A stretch of DNA of 64,000 nucleotides, taken from NCBI GenBank assembly GCA_025331435.1, contig JAIWNI010000022.1, forward strand, positions 62,001-126,000, read 5' to 3'. Shown here one piece after another: positions 32,427 through 44,343 of this stretch (position 1 is its first letter; each line of letters starts with the position of its first letter). The notes under the pieces are model-generated. The model had not been told where the DNA came from, did not search any database, and saw nothing but the letters and a program-made list of their open reading frames with translations. The DNA is from Choanephora cucurbitarum. Taxonomy: Eukaryota > Mucoromycota > Mucoromycetes > Mucorales > Choanephoraceae. The translations under genes were made by a program, and so were the position numbers.

Positions 32427-34569
32427 GACTAAGAAAAGGAGTGAAGAAAAAAAAATAATTAAAAAAGAAATGGCGAAATGATCTTTTAGACTGTGCGCAT
32501 GTATTTTAAGACACCGACGCATTCAGTCACGATTGATGAAGGCTACCTTTATGTGTGTACTTTGTTCTCTACTGTTAGAGAATGAAGTTCAAATGATAAG
32601 GTAAGTGTCAAATACAATAAATGAAGCACAAGTACTGAGGTTGTTGACCTTAAGCATTCTCTTTATTGGATAGCTTTATAAAGTGAATCTGTTTGACACA
32701 AAGGCAGTTCTGATAGAAATCGAGTGTACCCCATCTTTTTCTTAATTAAGCACCATGCAGTTCAACGGAATAAATATTTGGTCCTGAACACTATGTGTCA
32801 TGAGGTAGCTAATGCTTGTGATACAAATCAAAAAAGTCATGCTAAATGGAGATAGGTTAACCCTCCCCCATTTCTGAATATCATGTTCATGAGAACCTGG
32901 TTTTCTTTTGGATCATACGATATAAATTCATTACGGAAACTGAGTCATAAGGTGGAATCAACTCCCCCCAAAAATACTAACGCCTTTTTCTTTGTATTTA
33001 CCAATGCGTATTTTATTAAGAGATTTCAAATAAATCAATAGAATGACTAGAGTATCAATGACATCAGGATCTTTTTTTTTTGAATGTTTAATAAACTCAG
33101 TCATCTTGGGAAAAAAAAATAAAAGTATGTGGATTGAGAGACAGTTAAGTTTATGAAAGGTTTTAGTGTGCTCAGCATATCAAAAAACCGAATGACTAAA
33201 GATGAATAAGCATCATGCTATAGAATCAAGAAAAGGGTTTTGAGGAAACAGTCAAGAGTACGTAAGCCATTTTCAGGGGAAAAATGCGGGGGAGATAGTT
33301 CAGCCAAAGTTTAGAGAAATGAAGCCAAGACAGTACAAAGCCTCTTCCTTTTTCTTCTAGGATGTCTCAACATTCAATCGGTTGACCCGTTTGACTAGTC
33401 AACAGCTACTTCTTAAAGGACAGTAATGCTCAATACACTTGTCTCGGTGCTTTTTTCTCCTTTCTTTTGAACCACTGTAGTGCAAATGATGCATTACTCT
33501 TCTGATGTCAGTTAGCTTTGCCTATGGTTTATTTGGTGTATGTACCAACTGGATGTAGGTGAGTCTGAGATCAAGTGTCTTGCCTAATCCTTGTATGCTC
33601 TTTTTTTTTGTATTCATAATCAAGAGAATTGAACACAATACCATTGTTGACCTCGCTTTTCACTCTTTTATGAAAACATGTATCAACCACTCCGGTACAG
33701 TAGAAGTTATTTGAAGTGATACACTTTTATTATTTGAATCCCGCAATCATAGTTATTATAGTCAAAAGAAATTATACAGTCATAATGACCATCTTCACTT
33801 GTCAACAGGATACATCCTCTGTTATCTTCCTGTCAAACTAGCTCAAAGTGGCCTACCTTGTTTCATGGAATTCTTCATGTCCTTAGACAACAAGGCTAGC
33901 TTGAATAGTTTTGACAATAAGTAACCCATAGAAATCAATTCCCTCGAGATTTTCTACTCGTTTGAGTTCTTACCACTCTATCCTAAAGAGAGACAGATGC
34001 TAAATTCACTATTTTCTCTATTAGGAACTTCCGAGAGTATTTGTTTTTTTATAGTAAAAAAAGAAACCCATTAGCTTAGCTGTGAACGAAGCATATTCTT
34101 TGTCTGTAAACCAATTTTCTACTAGTGGTTGATTGCTTTCTATCCAAAGTAGCGCACGATAGAGTTATCTATTAGAGCAAATGAATACTTTTGTGAGCAA
34201 GGCTAATTCCCTTCTATTTTTTCCCACCTAGCTTAGGATTCTATCTTAAAGTAATAACTTATGTCGATCTCTCAAATCATCAAATAAATGCTTGTGGCTT
34301 ACAAAATCAGAGAATCGTGTTTTATTATCTTCATCCTTTGTTTGTTTGCAGCGGAGATTATTCGTGTCTTTTTTTTTCTTTTTTTTTCCCTTTAGCCTAC
34401 AAAGTAAGCATACCATTAGGGTTATAAGCAAAATTTATAGTGATCTATCATCCTCATTTTATTTAGGCCTTATTTCTGTGTGTGTGTGTGTTTCTCTATT
34501 TCAAAATTTTTCTTTAGAGAAAAAACCCCCCAAATTTTTACCTCTTTACACTCTCTATTTATTTTATCA
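32427..34569. other. Intergenic, 2.1 kb, divergent
   Basis: No gene, RNA or repeat recognised. AT-rich with several poly-T runs, a CCCCCCAAAAAT motif near 32963, a GT microsatellite near 34476-34491 and a second CCCCCCAAATTTTT motif near 34525 just before the SAAL1-like start. Confidence 0.55.
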
Positions 34570-35695
34570 ATGAATGAACACATGTTAGTTGTCTCACCTA
34601 TCATGAGACGTATTATCGATGAAGTGATCAACAACACAATAGACAAGTCAACCACAGACGATGATTCACCCTTTGAACGATCTCTCTGTGCAGCATGGGA
34701 TGTCTGTACTGTACAAGACTATGCCTTAGCTATTCATGCCACTCAGTTTCACCGAGTCTTGTTAAAAGTAAAAGGAATTTTTTATGACTCTATTGTATAC
34801 TGACAAGGCTTCTAGATCATCACAACCACTCAAAGACCAAGAACACGAGAACTTGCTATGGGCACATTAGCCAATCTAGCTGTTCATTGGGATGCTGGTA
34901 TTGGACCTGGTCTATTGGAAGACATGGATATTCTGTTGCTCTGTCGATCTATCTTATGGAATGAGAATGATGCTCGAGTCTTATTGGAGACAACAAGGTA
35001 ATACTTTCAGAAAAAAGATGTGATTGGTTATTAAAAGAGGGAGCTAAGTTTAATGTTGATGATGAGAGATGATTAGGCTACTGAATACTTTCATGTCTTG
35101 TTCAATTGACCATCAGACAGTGGTGGAGCATGATCACCTGACTCAGCTACTGACACCTGTACCCATGGCACCTTCTGTGTTTCATCAATATACCATCATT
35201 ATCTGCAACACACTCTATTCTGAACTGTTGCTCAAGAGTCTGGAAGTCATGACTCGTATTGTGGTCTATACAAATGCAGTGACCAACAGTATCACTCGGC
35301 GTAGACAGAGAATACAACCAGAGAGCATGATGGATACAGCAGACACACTTGCCCTAGTCAAATGGGGTGCAGCACGATTAGAAGAAGAAGGAAGAGGAGT
35401 GGGTATCGGTATGGGATTTCATCGAGGGATAGCCAAGAATGTGATGCATCTCTTATGGGCACTTATGGCTTATGGGATGGTCAGTGTACATGATTGTGGT
35501 CAGTATCGATCTCTAGAATTTGGTTGAGTTACTCATTTTCTGTTATAAACAGGGCCTGAAATGACACATGGGTTAGGTCAATCGATGTCGCGTATTGTTT
35601 CTTATATTCAAGAAGATGATTTGGACACAATAGAAGATGAAGACATTCAAAATCTGGCTCAAGCATTAAACACGAAATTATCCATGGCAACATAA
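34570..35695 (+). CDS. SAAL1-like armadillo-type protein
   Basis: Four exons from the ATG at 34570 (about 315 residues). The blocks CAAWDVCTVQDYALAIHATQ, PRTRELAMGTLANLAVHWDA, DARVLLETTRLLNTFMSC and YTIIICNTLYSELLLKSLEV follow the SAAL1 pattern: tryptophan, then GxLGNLA-type ARM helix, then LLETxRLL. The C-terminus holds DEDIQNLAQALNTK. The role is not established in fungi; animal SAAL1 is linked to cell growth. The ARM repeats suggest a protein-binding role. Its stop is 32 bp from the convergent small gene. Confidence 0.8.
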
Positions 35696-35727
35696 ATTTA
35701 CATATTATTAAATAAAAAATGATGATT

Positions 35728-36027
35728 TTATACAATCGTGTTATGGGGTTTACGAGTACAGACAGAGTCATTATCAGAAGCACGTTCAAAACCGTTATGT
35801 AAAAGGTAACCTTGGATACTGTTCTTGTCAAGACGAACATTGACAGCCTTCTTGGAGTCACCATCGACTGTGGAAATCATACCCATGCCTTGGTTATCAT
35901 CTTCTACCTTGAATTGTTGAACACCGGCATTTTCAGTTAAGAAATGGTCAATCTTGAGGAAAGAGTCAGCAAGGGAAGCATCGTTAGGAGCAGATTCAGT
36001 AGGGAACTTGGGAGTAGAGCTAGGCAT
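35728..36027 (-). CDS. Small hypothetical protein (99 residues)
   Basis: The Met at 36025-36027 starts MPSSTPKFPTESAPNDASLA; the same frame is open further up only as AT-rich leader. The middle reads SFLKIDHFLTENAGVQQFKV and SIQGYLLHNGFERASDND. It is hydrophilic, with no signal peptide, membrane helix or Cys pairs. I do not recognise it. Codon quality and the tidy convergence with the SAAL1-like gene support a real gene. Confidence 0.65.
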   Translation of the reverse strand: MPSSTPKFPTESAPNDASLADSFLKIDHFLTENAGVQQFKVEDDNQGMGMISTVDGDSKKAVNVRLDKNSIQGYLLHNGFERASDNDSVCTRKPHNTIV

Positions 36028-36103
36028 TTTTTTTATTTGATGTATAAAGAAATCTCTTAAAAAATATAGACTTTTATATATTCTGTTCTTCCCTACATAC
36101 GTC

Positions 36104-36388
36104 ATGAAAAAGCTTCTAATTTTCTGCATTTCAATTCAATGTCCGCTTGTCATCTTTCTGTTCTTGATCTATTCTCCTTACTCTTTCTCTTTCTTTCTCA
36201 TTCTTTATGTTTTCATGCCAGTCAAAGACTATGCAACAGTCAACATAAGGGTTGCCCTATCAACACATTTGAACCCCTTACTAACAATGGATTCAAAAGG
36301 AATTGAAACTGAACTTCAAATCCAAAAGTTATCTCAAGTTGATGTCATATTACCCCAGAAGCTTAAAGATAACATCATTATTATTTAA
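36104..36388 (+). CDS. Doubtful small ORF with hydrophobic N-terminus
   Basis: 94 codons, beginning MKKLLIFCISIQCPLVIFLF and ending as hydrophilic helix (ETELQIQKLSQVDVILPQ). It occupies most of the spacer between the small hypothetical gene and PARN. The hydrophobic half is pyrimidine-rich DNA, so it may be chance. The second half has better coding character. Low confidence. Confidence 0.2.
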   Translation: MKKLLIFCISIQCPLVIFLFLIYSPYSFSFFLILYVFMPVKDYATVNIRVALSTHLNPLLTMDSKGIETELQIQKLSQVDVILPQKLKDNIIII

Positions 36389-36415
36389 ATGGATCCTAAA
36401 CTGAATGACGTCAAT

Positions 36416-38743
36416 TTATTCATGATGGTTGGCAATAGAAGCATGGTTATTGTAGTTGACAGTCGGTTTAGGGCCATAGAGTGCTCTCCAACGTTCATGT
36501 GTCATCAGTTCCATTTGACCTGCTTCTTTTGTGATGCCATAAGCCTCACCTTCTACCTGCCTTGAACAACCAGGCAAGAAGCTCTGGACGACCGACAGAC
36601 CCAAGATGCCCGTTTTGACCAAGGGGATCTTACTTTCATCCTTCAAGATGATCCATGCATTGTTGCCGTTGACCCAAGAGACAGCCATGGGTTGAATGGA
36701 AGGATAGAGGCGCTCAATACCAGCATTGGACATACCATCAGGAATGTTATGAAGGTAGAATCGATTGGGATAATTGATCATTTCTAAATCAACATGTCAA
36801 CATAGGGTGCTTTCCTGTTGTTTTCTTTTTTTACCTATTGTTTCGTCTCCTTTCAGATTGATATAAGGTATGTCACTACGCATCAAGAAGATTCTGCCAT
36901 AGTAAGGTTTGACAGATTCGTTTAAGAAGAAGCTGTTCTCCTTCTTCTTTCTGATCAATACTATCTCTGATTCATCAGAGTCAGAGTCACTTGGATCCAC
37001 TTCGCCTTCTTCCATACTGGCATCGTCTTCTTCGTCGCTCTCTTCTTCACTATCCTCTTCTTCATTGTCGTCTTCTTTATCTTCCTCCACCTTTTCATCT
37101 TTACTCTCTACTTCCTCAGCATCTTCTTCTGAATTAGACTGTGCCTTCTGCTCTTCCTTTTCCTCATCATTCTCTTCTTCATCTTGTCTAAACTTCTTGT
37201 GTGTATTCATTCTGATCTCATCTGAATCTTCACGCTTTCTCTTTTCTGCACTCGTCTTTTCTTCTGATGATTCTTCAGTTGCCTTTTCTTCTATTGAACC
37301 CATTAATATATCATTGTCTCATGCCTATTCTTGATTTACCATTTTCTCGAATAAAAGCCATAAAAGCAAGATAGATGACACCAGTCATATAAGCATCATA
37401 ACCAGCCTCATGTGCAGTCTCATTCTCAACACCTTCATAACGATCAAATCCTTCACCCATCACTATCGATCACTTTAGTCCTTTGCCGCAATAAACAATG
37501 GCGTCATCCGATATACTTTACCTACATGTTGACCTGCTTCTTGTAGTTCTTCATAGACTGTGTTATAAAGAGATCCCAATACACTGGTATTAAAGCAAGA
37601 CTAATAATCGTACATCCATAAGAAACAGTCGTACAAGATCCATGCTTTTCTTTTTTTACCTTTAACCGAGGATGGTATTCTGCTAGATATTTAGTATCCA
37701 CAACATGAGGCCACATTGAATTGACCATCTCTTTGAAATCGCCTACTTCTTCAGGCAAATAATGCCAAAACTGATCGACTGTATGAAGGATATCAAATGC
37801 AGCATTGTGAGCCACAACAGGACACTGTGCCTTTTGGATCAATTCAATCACTGCACGAAAATTCAATTTGGGTGCCTTTTAAGGGATACCTATCAGTGAT
37901 CATGTTCTCATCAAACAGAGCCAGACTTACCATAGTCGCCTTCTTTGACCTATCCTCATCCTTTAATCGATGAATCTCAATATGTTTGCTGTCTCTTGTG
38001 TTGGCATGTAAATAACCATTGTATCGACTATCCTGAATCTCTTGATAGATCAATCGTCTATAGAATGTACTGTTGACTTGAACAACCAATGGCTTTTCTG
38101 AATTAGACTGTAACCATTTCTTGATATTGTTTCGATTGTAATCCAAGAAACTACGTCCACTCTTTGTCAAGCTTGATTCTAAGGATCGTCTTAACCACTA
38201 CTACAACACAAGCCATCATCCTAACGTACCTCTGATCATAGTATGGCGTGTCATCATACTTTTGCCTTGGTTAGATTGAAACATACTGTTTTCTTCTGAA
38301 TAGTTGTAGAATGGAATGCCTTCTTCAATTAGTTTATTAAAGTCAAATTTGTTGGATCTCAAAAAACTGAGGCTGCTAGGTGTAGCTGAAAAGACACGAC
38401 GACTCTGGATGTCATGGGTATCGGCACCAAAGATATAAAAGTTGAATGGTTTGGCTTCAAAGTCACCTGTGGCTGTTCTCTTAAAAGCACAGACACCGTA
38501 TTGAATGATGGTGAACTCTTGAACACAATGTTTTAGTTTATGGTATCGTGTGTTGAGATCATCGGTCGTCTGAAACTGGACATCGGGTGTTGTTAAGCCT
38601 GATCAAATTAAATAACTCAAGCGCTTCTAATGTCTCTTTCATTTACCTGTGAACTCGGTATCGATCGCAATGAAATCAGCTTCAATCAAAGCTTGTTCAA
38701 TCAAAGGCAACTTGGCCTCAAAATCAGATTTCAACACTTCCAT
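36416..38743 (-). CDS. PARN: Poly(A)-specific ribonuclease PARN
   Basis: ATG at 38741-38743. About nine exons. The DEDD nuclease residues are visible: DFIAIDTEFTG (first D and E), CPVVAHNAAFDILHTVDQF (second D) and ETAHEAGYDAYMTGVIYLAF (His-x4-Asp). An Arg/His-rich segment NSTFYRRLIYQEIQDSRYNG lies at the R3H-like position between catalytic blocks. After the nuclease, an acidic insert of about 110 residues (37303-36990, Glu/Asp/Ser runs) precedes RIFLMRSDIPYINL. Then comes an RRM-like domain beginning NYPNRFYLHNIPDGMSNAGI with NGNNAWIILKDES. Role: cap-stimulated 3' deadenylase, nucleus and cytoplasm. Budding yeast lacks it, which agrees with an early-diverging fungus. Confidence 0.9.
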
Positions 38744-38788
38744 TAGATAGACAATTAAAAAAAAAATATTTTTTGTAGATGTGACAAC

Positions 38789-40182
38789 CTAATTTTTATT
38801 CTCTCTCTCGTGTCGCTTCTTTTCAAAAAAGGCTTCAATATCTTCCTTTGTGACAGTCTTACGGGAAGATTGAAAACTTTCTAAATAATGTTTAATGTCC
38901 TCAGCCAAATCTTGATAGGCCATTAGACTCTCCAACACTTGAACACGGCCTATACGTTGAAGCTGTTCCATACCAACCTCCAGCAAGGATTTGCCTGTAT
39001 CTTCATCTTCTTCAGGTTCATAGGTCTTTTCTTCAGCCAATAGGAATTCAACATCATGTGCCTTATAAGCTTGCATACACTTTTTTCTTTAAGCATCTAT
39101 AGATCTTTTTTTTTTCTACTTTATAGTAAGGTGACTTACTTGAGTACATCGACATAAGCCTTCACGCCAATTGTCTTGTAAAAACAGTTCAATATGATCA
39201 TGTTCAGGGAAGGTATCTTTATTGAGATGATTAGGTTTGATGATACAAAAAAGATAGGAAATGAACTTGCCTGGATCGGTTTTTTGCCTTTTTTGGACAG
39301 ACACGGTTGTCTCTGATGATTTTCGCTTTTCACCCACCTTCTCTTCATTTTCTTTCTCTATATCTTCTTCTTTCATATTCTCGGGCAAGATCCACTCATG
39401 AATAGGCTGGTCTCCCTTAGACAGTCCAAAACTAAAACGTGAATCTGACTGATGGTACAGAAAGGGATATTTGGCTGTACAGGTTCGACACACATAACAC
39501 TCGAAATCATCAATACTTTCTGGAATCTATACATGTTCTATTTAATCACTACTTCAATAACTTCTCCTCTCTATCATTCACTTTACTTGACCAATACATC
39601 TCTGATGAAACCAATCTTCACAAGCAACACACTATAAAAATTGAGGCATCTTGTTACCCATTCATTGTGTTGATCTGGAACCTAGGATTTTTATCTTACC
39701 TGGTACATCACTTCTTCTTCTTTTTCAGGATCATACAGTTGATCACATCTAACACACATGTGTCAATAAGAAATAACAGTGATAACAGTACCATCTGTTT
39801 CTTACCTACAATAACGCCCCTGAAAGTTATGGTTGTACTGATTGTCATCATTGGTACGTATGATCTTTTTGGCAGGAATCATCAATTCACAAGGATGATT
39901 GAGTTTATCAGGTAATCCACAATCACAACGAAAATGACGTTTAGGAAACAGTTCAAGCAGATCGTGACTGGCATGACAGGCAATAGAGCAACTGTAACAG
40001 ATACCGGCTACTGTATCGACAGAACAAGTTTTACAGGCATAGACAGGTTGTCGAATATAACCTAGAGGGAAAGTGCACTTTTCGAATTTGCCTGGTAATG
40101 TCGAGAAGGCTTCTCTCTCTAGTTCTTCTTGTTTTTCGATATAATCTAACGCTGTCAACGTCTTTTCTTCTTCGAAACTCAT
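38789..40182 (-). CDS. UBR7-like E3 ubiquitin ligase (UBR box + PHD finger)
   Basis: ATG at 40180-40182 (MSFEEEKTLTALDYIEKQEE). The UBR box reads CTFPLGYIRQPVYACKTC, GICYSCSIACHASHDLLELF and HFRCDCG, with its Cys/His set complete. The PHD follows over small exons: YCRCDQLYDPE, CVACEDWFHQRCI, ESIDDFECYVCRTCTAKY. The C-terminal part has DHIELFLQDNWREGLCRC with CIQAYKAHDVEFLLAEEK and LMAYQDLAEDIKHYLESF, as in UBR7. Family role: the UBR box recognises N-terminal or histone-tail degrons; animal UBR7 modifies histone H2B. There is an intron of about 50 bp between Cys codons near 39110. Confidence 0.9.
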
Positions 40183-41333
40183 TTTCTTTTTTGCTTGTGG
40201 AGTAGAAAAGAAAAAGAAGATGAAAAAAAAAAGGGTAGCCGTCACATCTTTGCGAATTCGTTTTATGCGTGTTTATTCATTCATGCTTCAACTCGCTTTT
40301 CAAAGAGTGAGGAAATCATTTCATTTTCAATGTCCTACAGTATAACAGATATTAGTGCATAAGAAGAAGAAGACGAACAAAGCGCGTCATACAGTTTATC
40401 TGTAATGAAAGAATGCTCTTTCAGAAAATAAGAAAGTTCCAGATGTTAAGGAAAAATTATTATCCCTCCCCTTTCTATCCACTACTGCTATCATTTTTTT
40501 TTAACCGGTTTACAGAAGAAACCTTCTTTTTTCTTCTTTACAATTGTTTTTCAAGAAAAAGCTATGGTTCCTTTAGAGAAAAAGAAAGAATAGGCAGTCT
40601 GTTTATGTTTGCAAGCAGAGTAGGTGAGCCTTGTTAAGAAATGAAACGACTGAGAATAGGATGCAACAAAGAGAAAAAGGAAAATTACAATGAAACGATA
40701 GAAATAATCAATTGTTAGTCAATCAAGTAAACCCTGTAGTCAATTTCATTCTTTCGGCTTAGACAGTTGTCATCCAAACAATAGATTATCAACACTCCTA
40801 AACCTACCAATATTTTCTATAGAATTCCACTACTTATTAGCCTTTATCCTTTCAACAGTTGGGAAAAGTGAAATGAAGAGTGGAGTTGTCCTGGTCATGA
40901 GGTTTGTCTTCCTTGCTGAATCAATTTAGTATATTCCTTTGTCTCTATGCAAGCCAGAGAACCTTTACTCACCCACTTTTTTTTTTCTTTAAAGAGATGG
41001 ACCTCACCTATCCAAGACTTCACCAATTTTTTGAAAAGAGGATGATGAGAGAGTGTTGTGTTCCTTGGAAAGTAAATACAATGGCGTTTATCCTTTTGTT
41101 CATGCTTGAATGACTAGCGGATTGACGATGAATAAGTTTCTTATACTGCTTCCTGTGTATATTGTTTATGTGCACATCTTACAGGCTTAATAAGCTTTCT
41201 TTTGAATCGCATAGCATGAACAATGAAAAAGGTTTATTGGACGTATATAGTTGGATAATTACAAAGACCTATTGTTGATTATCAGAGAATGAAACAGAAT
41301 AAAGTGGTCTCTTTGTGGGGGGAAACAAGGATA
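40183..41333. other. Intergenic, 1.15 kb
   Basis: No gene recognised. Short frames at 40413-40637 and 40904-41113 are AT-rich and lack coding character. A half X-box-like GTTGTCATCCAAAC occurs at about 40767. Confidence 0.5.
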
Positions 41334-42048
41334 CTAGACAATAAAATCAACAGTCAAATGCTTAGCAAAAATATAATAATGGTCTACATTCGTCGTATTA
41401 TCTGTAAATGCAAGATAGAGGCAGACAATACTCAAACATACAAGAAAAACGAGAGTCAAGGCATAAAAAGTCTGAAAGAAGAATCGAATGGCAGGATAGC
41501 CATTCAAGATCTCAGGCAAGAGTACATTATTCCTGAGCAACAGAGTCTCTTGAATAAATTCTGCCATTCTGGATATCTTCCACTGAGTTTTGCTCAAGGG
41601 AATGTGATGCGTATCATGATCGCTCATGCTTGAATCTGTCATCAGATCAAATTCAGTTAGTGTGGATGGCGTTGGTTGTCTCCCTAAGAGAGAATAGATT
41701 GCGCCTATATCTTGTTCATCTTCTAATGTTTGAAATACATGTTGTTGGAAGTAATGTAGGGAATAAGGCCAAGCGTAAAAAGTGGTAGCTGGTGAATTAG
41801 AAGCATTGTAGTCAAGTAGTCGTGGATGACTTAATTCTTCTGCATTGAAACTTGAATCAGTTGCCAGTATGGGACTACAAAGGGGATCAATGGTTTCGTG
41901 TAATAACAATTCTTCTGAACTTTGAAAATTAAAAAAACAAGTGGGACAAATGAATGCGCTGGATACTGAATAATATGCAGCATTAATTGGTATAGGAGAT
42001 GGCTTCTTTTTTTGATTGCTTCTTGTAATTACCTGCAATAACATCCAT
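41334..42048 (-). CDS. Unknown protein with CxxC motif and C-terminal membrane helix
   Basis: Preferred model: a mini-exon from the ATG at 42046-42048 (MDVIA), an intron of about 60 bp with branch ATTAATG and 3' splice TTATTCAG near 41973, then VSSAFICPTCFFNFQSSEEL LLHE. This gives a C-x2-C...H motif close to a C2H2 half-finger. The alternative is read-through from an ATG at 42044. Near the C-terminus (about residues 190-215) FFFQTFYALTLVFLVCLSIV is a clear membrane segment followed by about 25 residues, so the protein is probably tail-anchored. I do not recognise the family. Confidence 0.6.
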
Positions 42049-42772
42049 GCTAACTAAACAGCAAATTAAGAAAAAAAAAAGGTCTTAAAATGGGGTCAAC
42101 AAAAAAAAAAGAAGCGAAAGTTATCCTATTTAAAGAAACAATCAATAGTAACAGAAATAATAATCCTCTTCAACATACAATGAGAGTGTAAGTCACAGTC
42201 ATTTGGATGAAGTGTTTTTAGATGTCTTTATATGTTTATTGCACCCTACCACTACGGCTCACAGGATGAAATCCAGAGACAAAATTTTGCAACAAGCGAT
42301 TAGAATTTTTTAAAGGTTTTTGATCAAAAAATCAAACTTTTTCTTAGTAACTCTGCAAAATGTTGAAATACAGAGTATTTTTCTTTGCAATACATTGCAA
42401 AATAGCTGACATCAATCCAATCAAAGTCAAGGACTTTTTTTTATATGGGCCTTCCTGCTTATTCAGGTTCTGCTTAGTTTTTATATATAAGCGAATGGCT
42501 TTCAGGGAATCAGAAATTTTTGAATGAGTATATTTAGGTGAATACTTGGCGCACTCCAGCAGAGCACTCCGGTGGTTTAGATGTTATAGGTAGTGGCTTA
42601 TGAGGACGTCCTCAACCTTGGTTATGCTAGCTGCATAATTATCATGGATTGAAAATCCGATGACAAGGTACTTTGTTTGAATTTGATTGAAAGTAAGTTG
42701 GTAATTTATATGAGTAACTATAAGTTAATAAGATAAAGAACAATAAAGAAGGTAAAAGGGGAAAGGCTTTGT
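42049..42772. other. Intergenic with dense inverted repeats
   Basis: No ORF. It has ACTCTG/CAGAGT arms at 42350-42376, a perfect palindrome TGAGGACGTCCTCA at 42601-42614 and a TTATGC-TAGCT-GCATAA hairpin at 42622-42638, plus TTTGATCAAA near 42329. It lies at the left edge of the transposon island and may hold a transposon end. Confidence 0.45.
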
Positions 42773-42854
42773 CTAATCTACGAATAGTATTTCGCTATGG
42801 TCATTATCTGCCATGAAAATTAATAAGAAGAATTTGCAGTTATTCATTGAAATC

Positions 42855-44180
42855 TTACCTGGCTTTTTTTTCTCGGCTTTGAAAAAACAAATAATGATTC
42901 CAAAAGGTGCGCTTGAAATTAGGAGAAATACCAAGAGACTCACATGCAATTTCATACATACTCGCTTGTGGCAATGGCCAAGTTGGTTTAATTGCTCTTT
43001 TCATGCTCAGAGTAATGAAATGATTGTCATTTACTCTTTGCATAAGCAGAGGCATCTCTTTTTTTCTCTTTGTTTCTTGCTTAATGATTAGGGGCACGAA
43101 AGTACATGGTGGCGTATTCATATATTTTCTTTCGGCGTATGTAGCCACCAACCTTTGGAAAGTGTCAGCGACCAACTGTGCACATCCTGGCAGGGTAAAC
43201 TAATAGTCTTGGCCTGCATTGGCGAATGACTTGTCAATTTTTTTGCATCCAATTTTGGCTTGCAGGCCAAAACAAACAACTGACTTTAGCTCCTGATAGT
43301 CTATAAAACCCTTTAGTTGCTTTTTGTAAAAGCCTGTGCCTTCGTCTTTGCCTTCGTCCATCGTCAAGAGAAAGCCTCTCATCATCATCTTCACCTCCCA
43401 GAACTTCTCTTCAACACCATACAGCTGCACGGCCAAAGCTCGGAAACCACAGAAGCCATCGCCACGTACATTGATGGCAGCAGTGTACCAATTCTTCTCT
43501 ATGGATGGATGTATCTGCTCGATAATAGACAGATACTCCTTTTCTTCGATTTTCAACGACTCATCATCACTCGGACTTTCCTCCACTTCTTTTCTTTCTA
43601 CTTTTACTGATGATACAAGTTTTATATACGAGTTAGTAGACGCTATAGCGTTAGTGAGTAACATACCTCTTATCTTTTCATTGTCGCTCATCTTCTGTTT
43701 TTTATTCTTTTCTGCCTTTTCTACCTTCTCATTTATCTTTCTCTTCTCTCCTCTTTCTTTATCTGCTTCCTTCAACTTTTCCTTGGTAATTTCAATACCA
43801 ATTCTGTTTCTCTTTGAAAGCTTTGGCCTTCCTTTGTGAACACTTGCCAAAGTAGGTGCTTTGACATTACTAATATCGTTTGGAACTAATCTTTCAATAA
43901 GCTCCTCCATACTATCAAGAATGTCTTGTTTTCTTGGCACGTCTTGCTGTTCAAAAAGGTTTCGTCTAATTGGTTTTGCAAGTGTTCGTTTTCAATGAAC
44001 ACCCCTTTTTGAACTACATCTTGATATTTCGTTGAGACATTTCCATCAGCAAATGTTTTAGCTTTAGGGCGACCAACTTTTTGAAATAGGAAAAATGTTA
44101 GTCTATAGTAGCGACTTTGTATATGTTTATTTATCATTCTGAGTGTCGAAACAAGTTCTCTCAGAATTTGTTGAGACCAC
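42855..44180 (-). pseudogene. OTU-type cysteine protease gene fragment, transposon-associated, disrupted
   Basis: Pieces on one strand: FQKVGRPKAKTFADGNVSTK (near 44080), then a frame shift near 43940-43960, then MPRKQDILDSMEELIERLVP with KAPTLASVHKGRPKLSKRN. A Lys/Glu-rich stretch follows, then an intron (about 43604-43665, GTATGT, ACTAAC, TCAG). The OTU core is NVRGDGFCGFRALAVQLYG (Asp and Cys of the catalytic site) with the His segment VNDNHFITLSMKRAIKP near 43020. Between them, TAG at 43200-43202 stops the frame, and the frame reopens directly after (FTLPGCAQLVADTFQRLVAT). Such OTU genes are common in fungal Mutator-like elements. The upstream end is cut where the DIRS element begins at 44181. 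Confidence 0.7.
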
Positions 44181-44213
44181 GAATACAAAATAAGACTGTG
44201 TAATATGTGCTTA
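44181..44213 (+). repeat. Left inverted repeat of the DIRS-like element
   Basis: 33 bases beginning GAATACAAAATAAGACTGTG, exact reverse complement of 48173-48205. Confidence 0.9.
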
Positions 44214-44343
44214 ATCTTCTTTTATTTTAATGTCAGCGAAAAATAATAAAATTCTATTCTAATTGTATAATTGTAAATTTGATCTTCTTTTTCGCTCGCC
44301 TGGTCATTACCGCTTTGATTTTAGAATTTCAAAAAGTTTCAAA

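Noticed and set aside
36909..37334. Ser-rich 141-codon plus frame
   Set aside because: Antisense of the acidic insert of PARN (GAA/GAT read as TTC/ATC/TCT).
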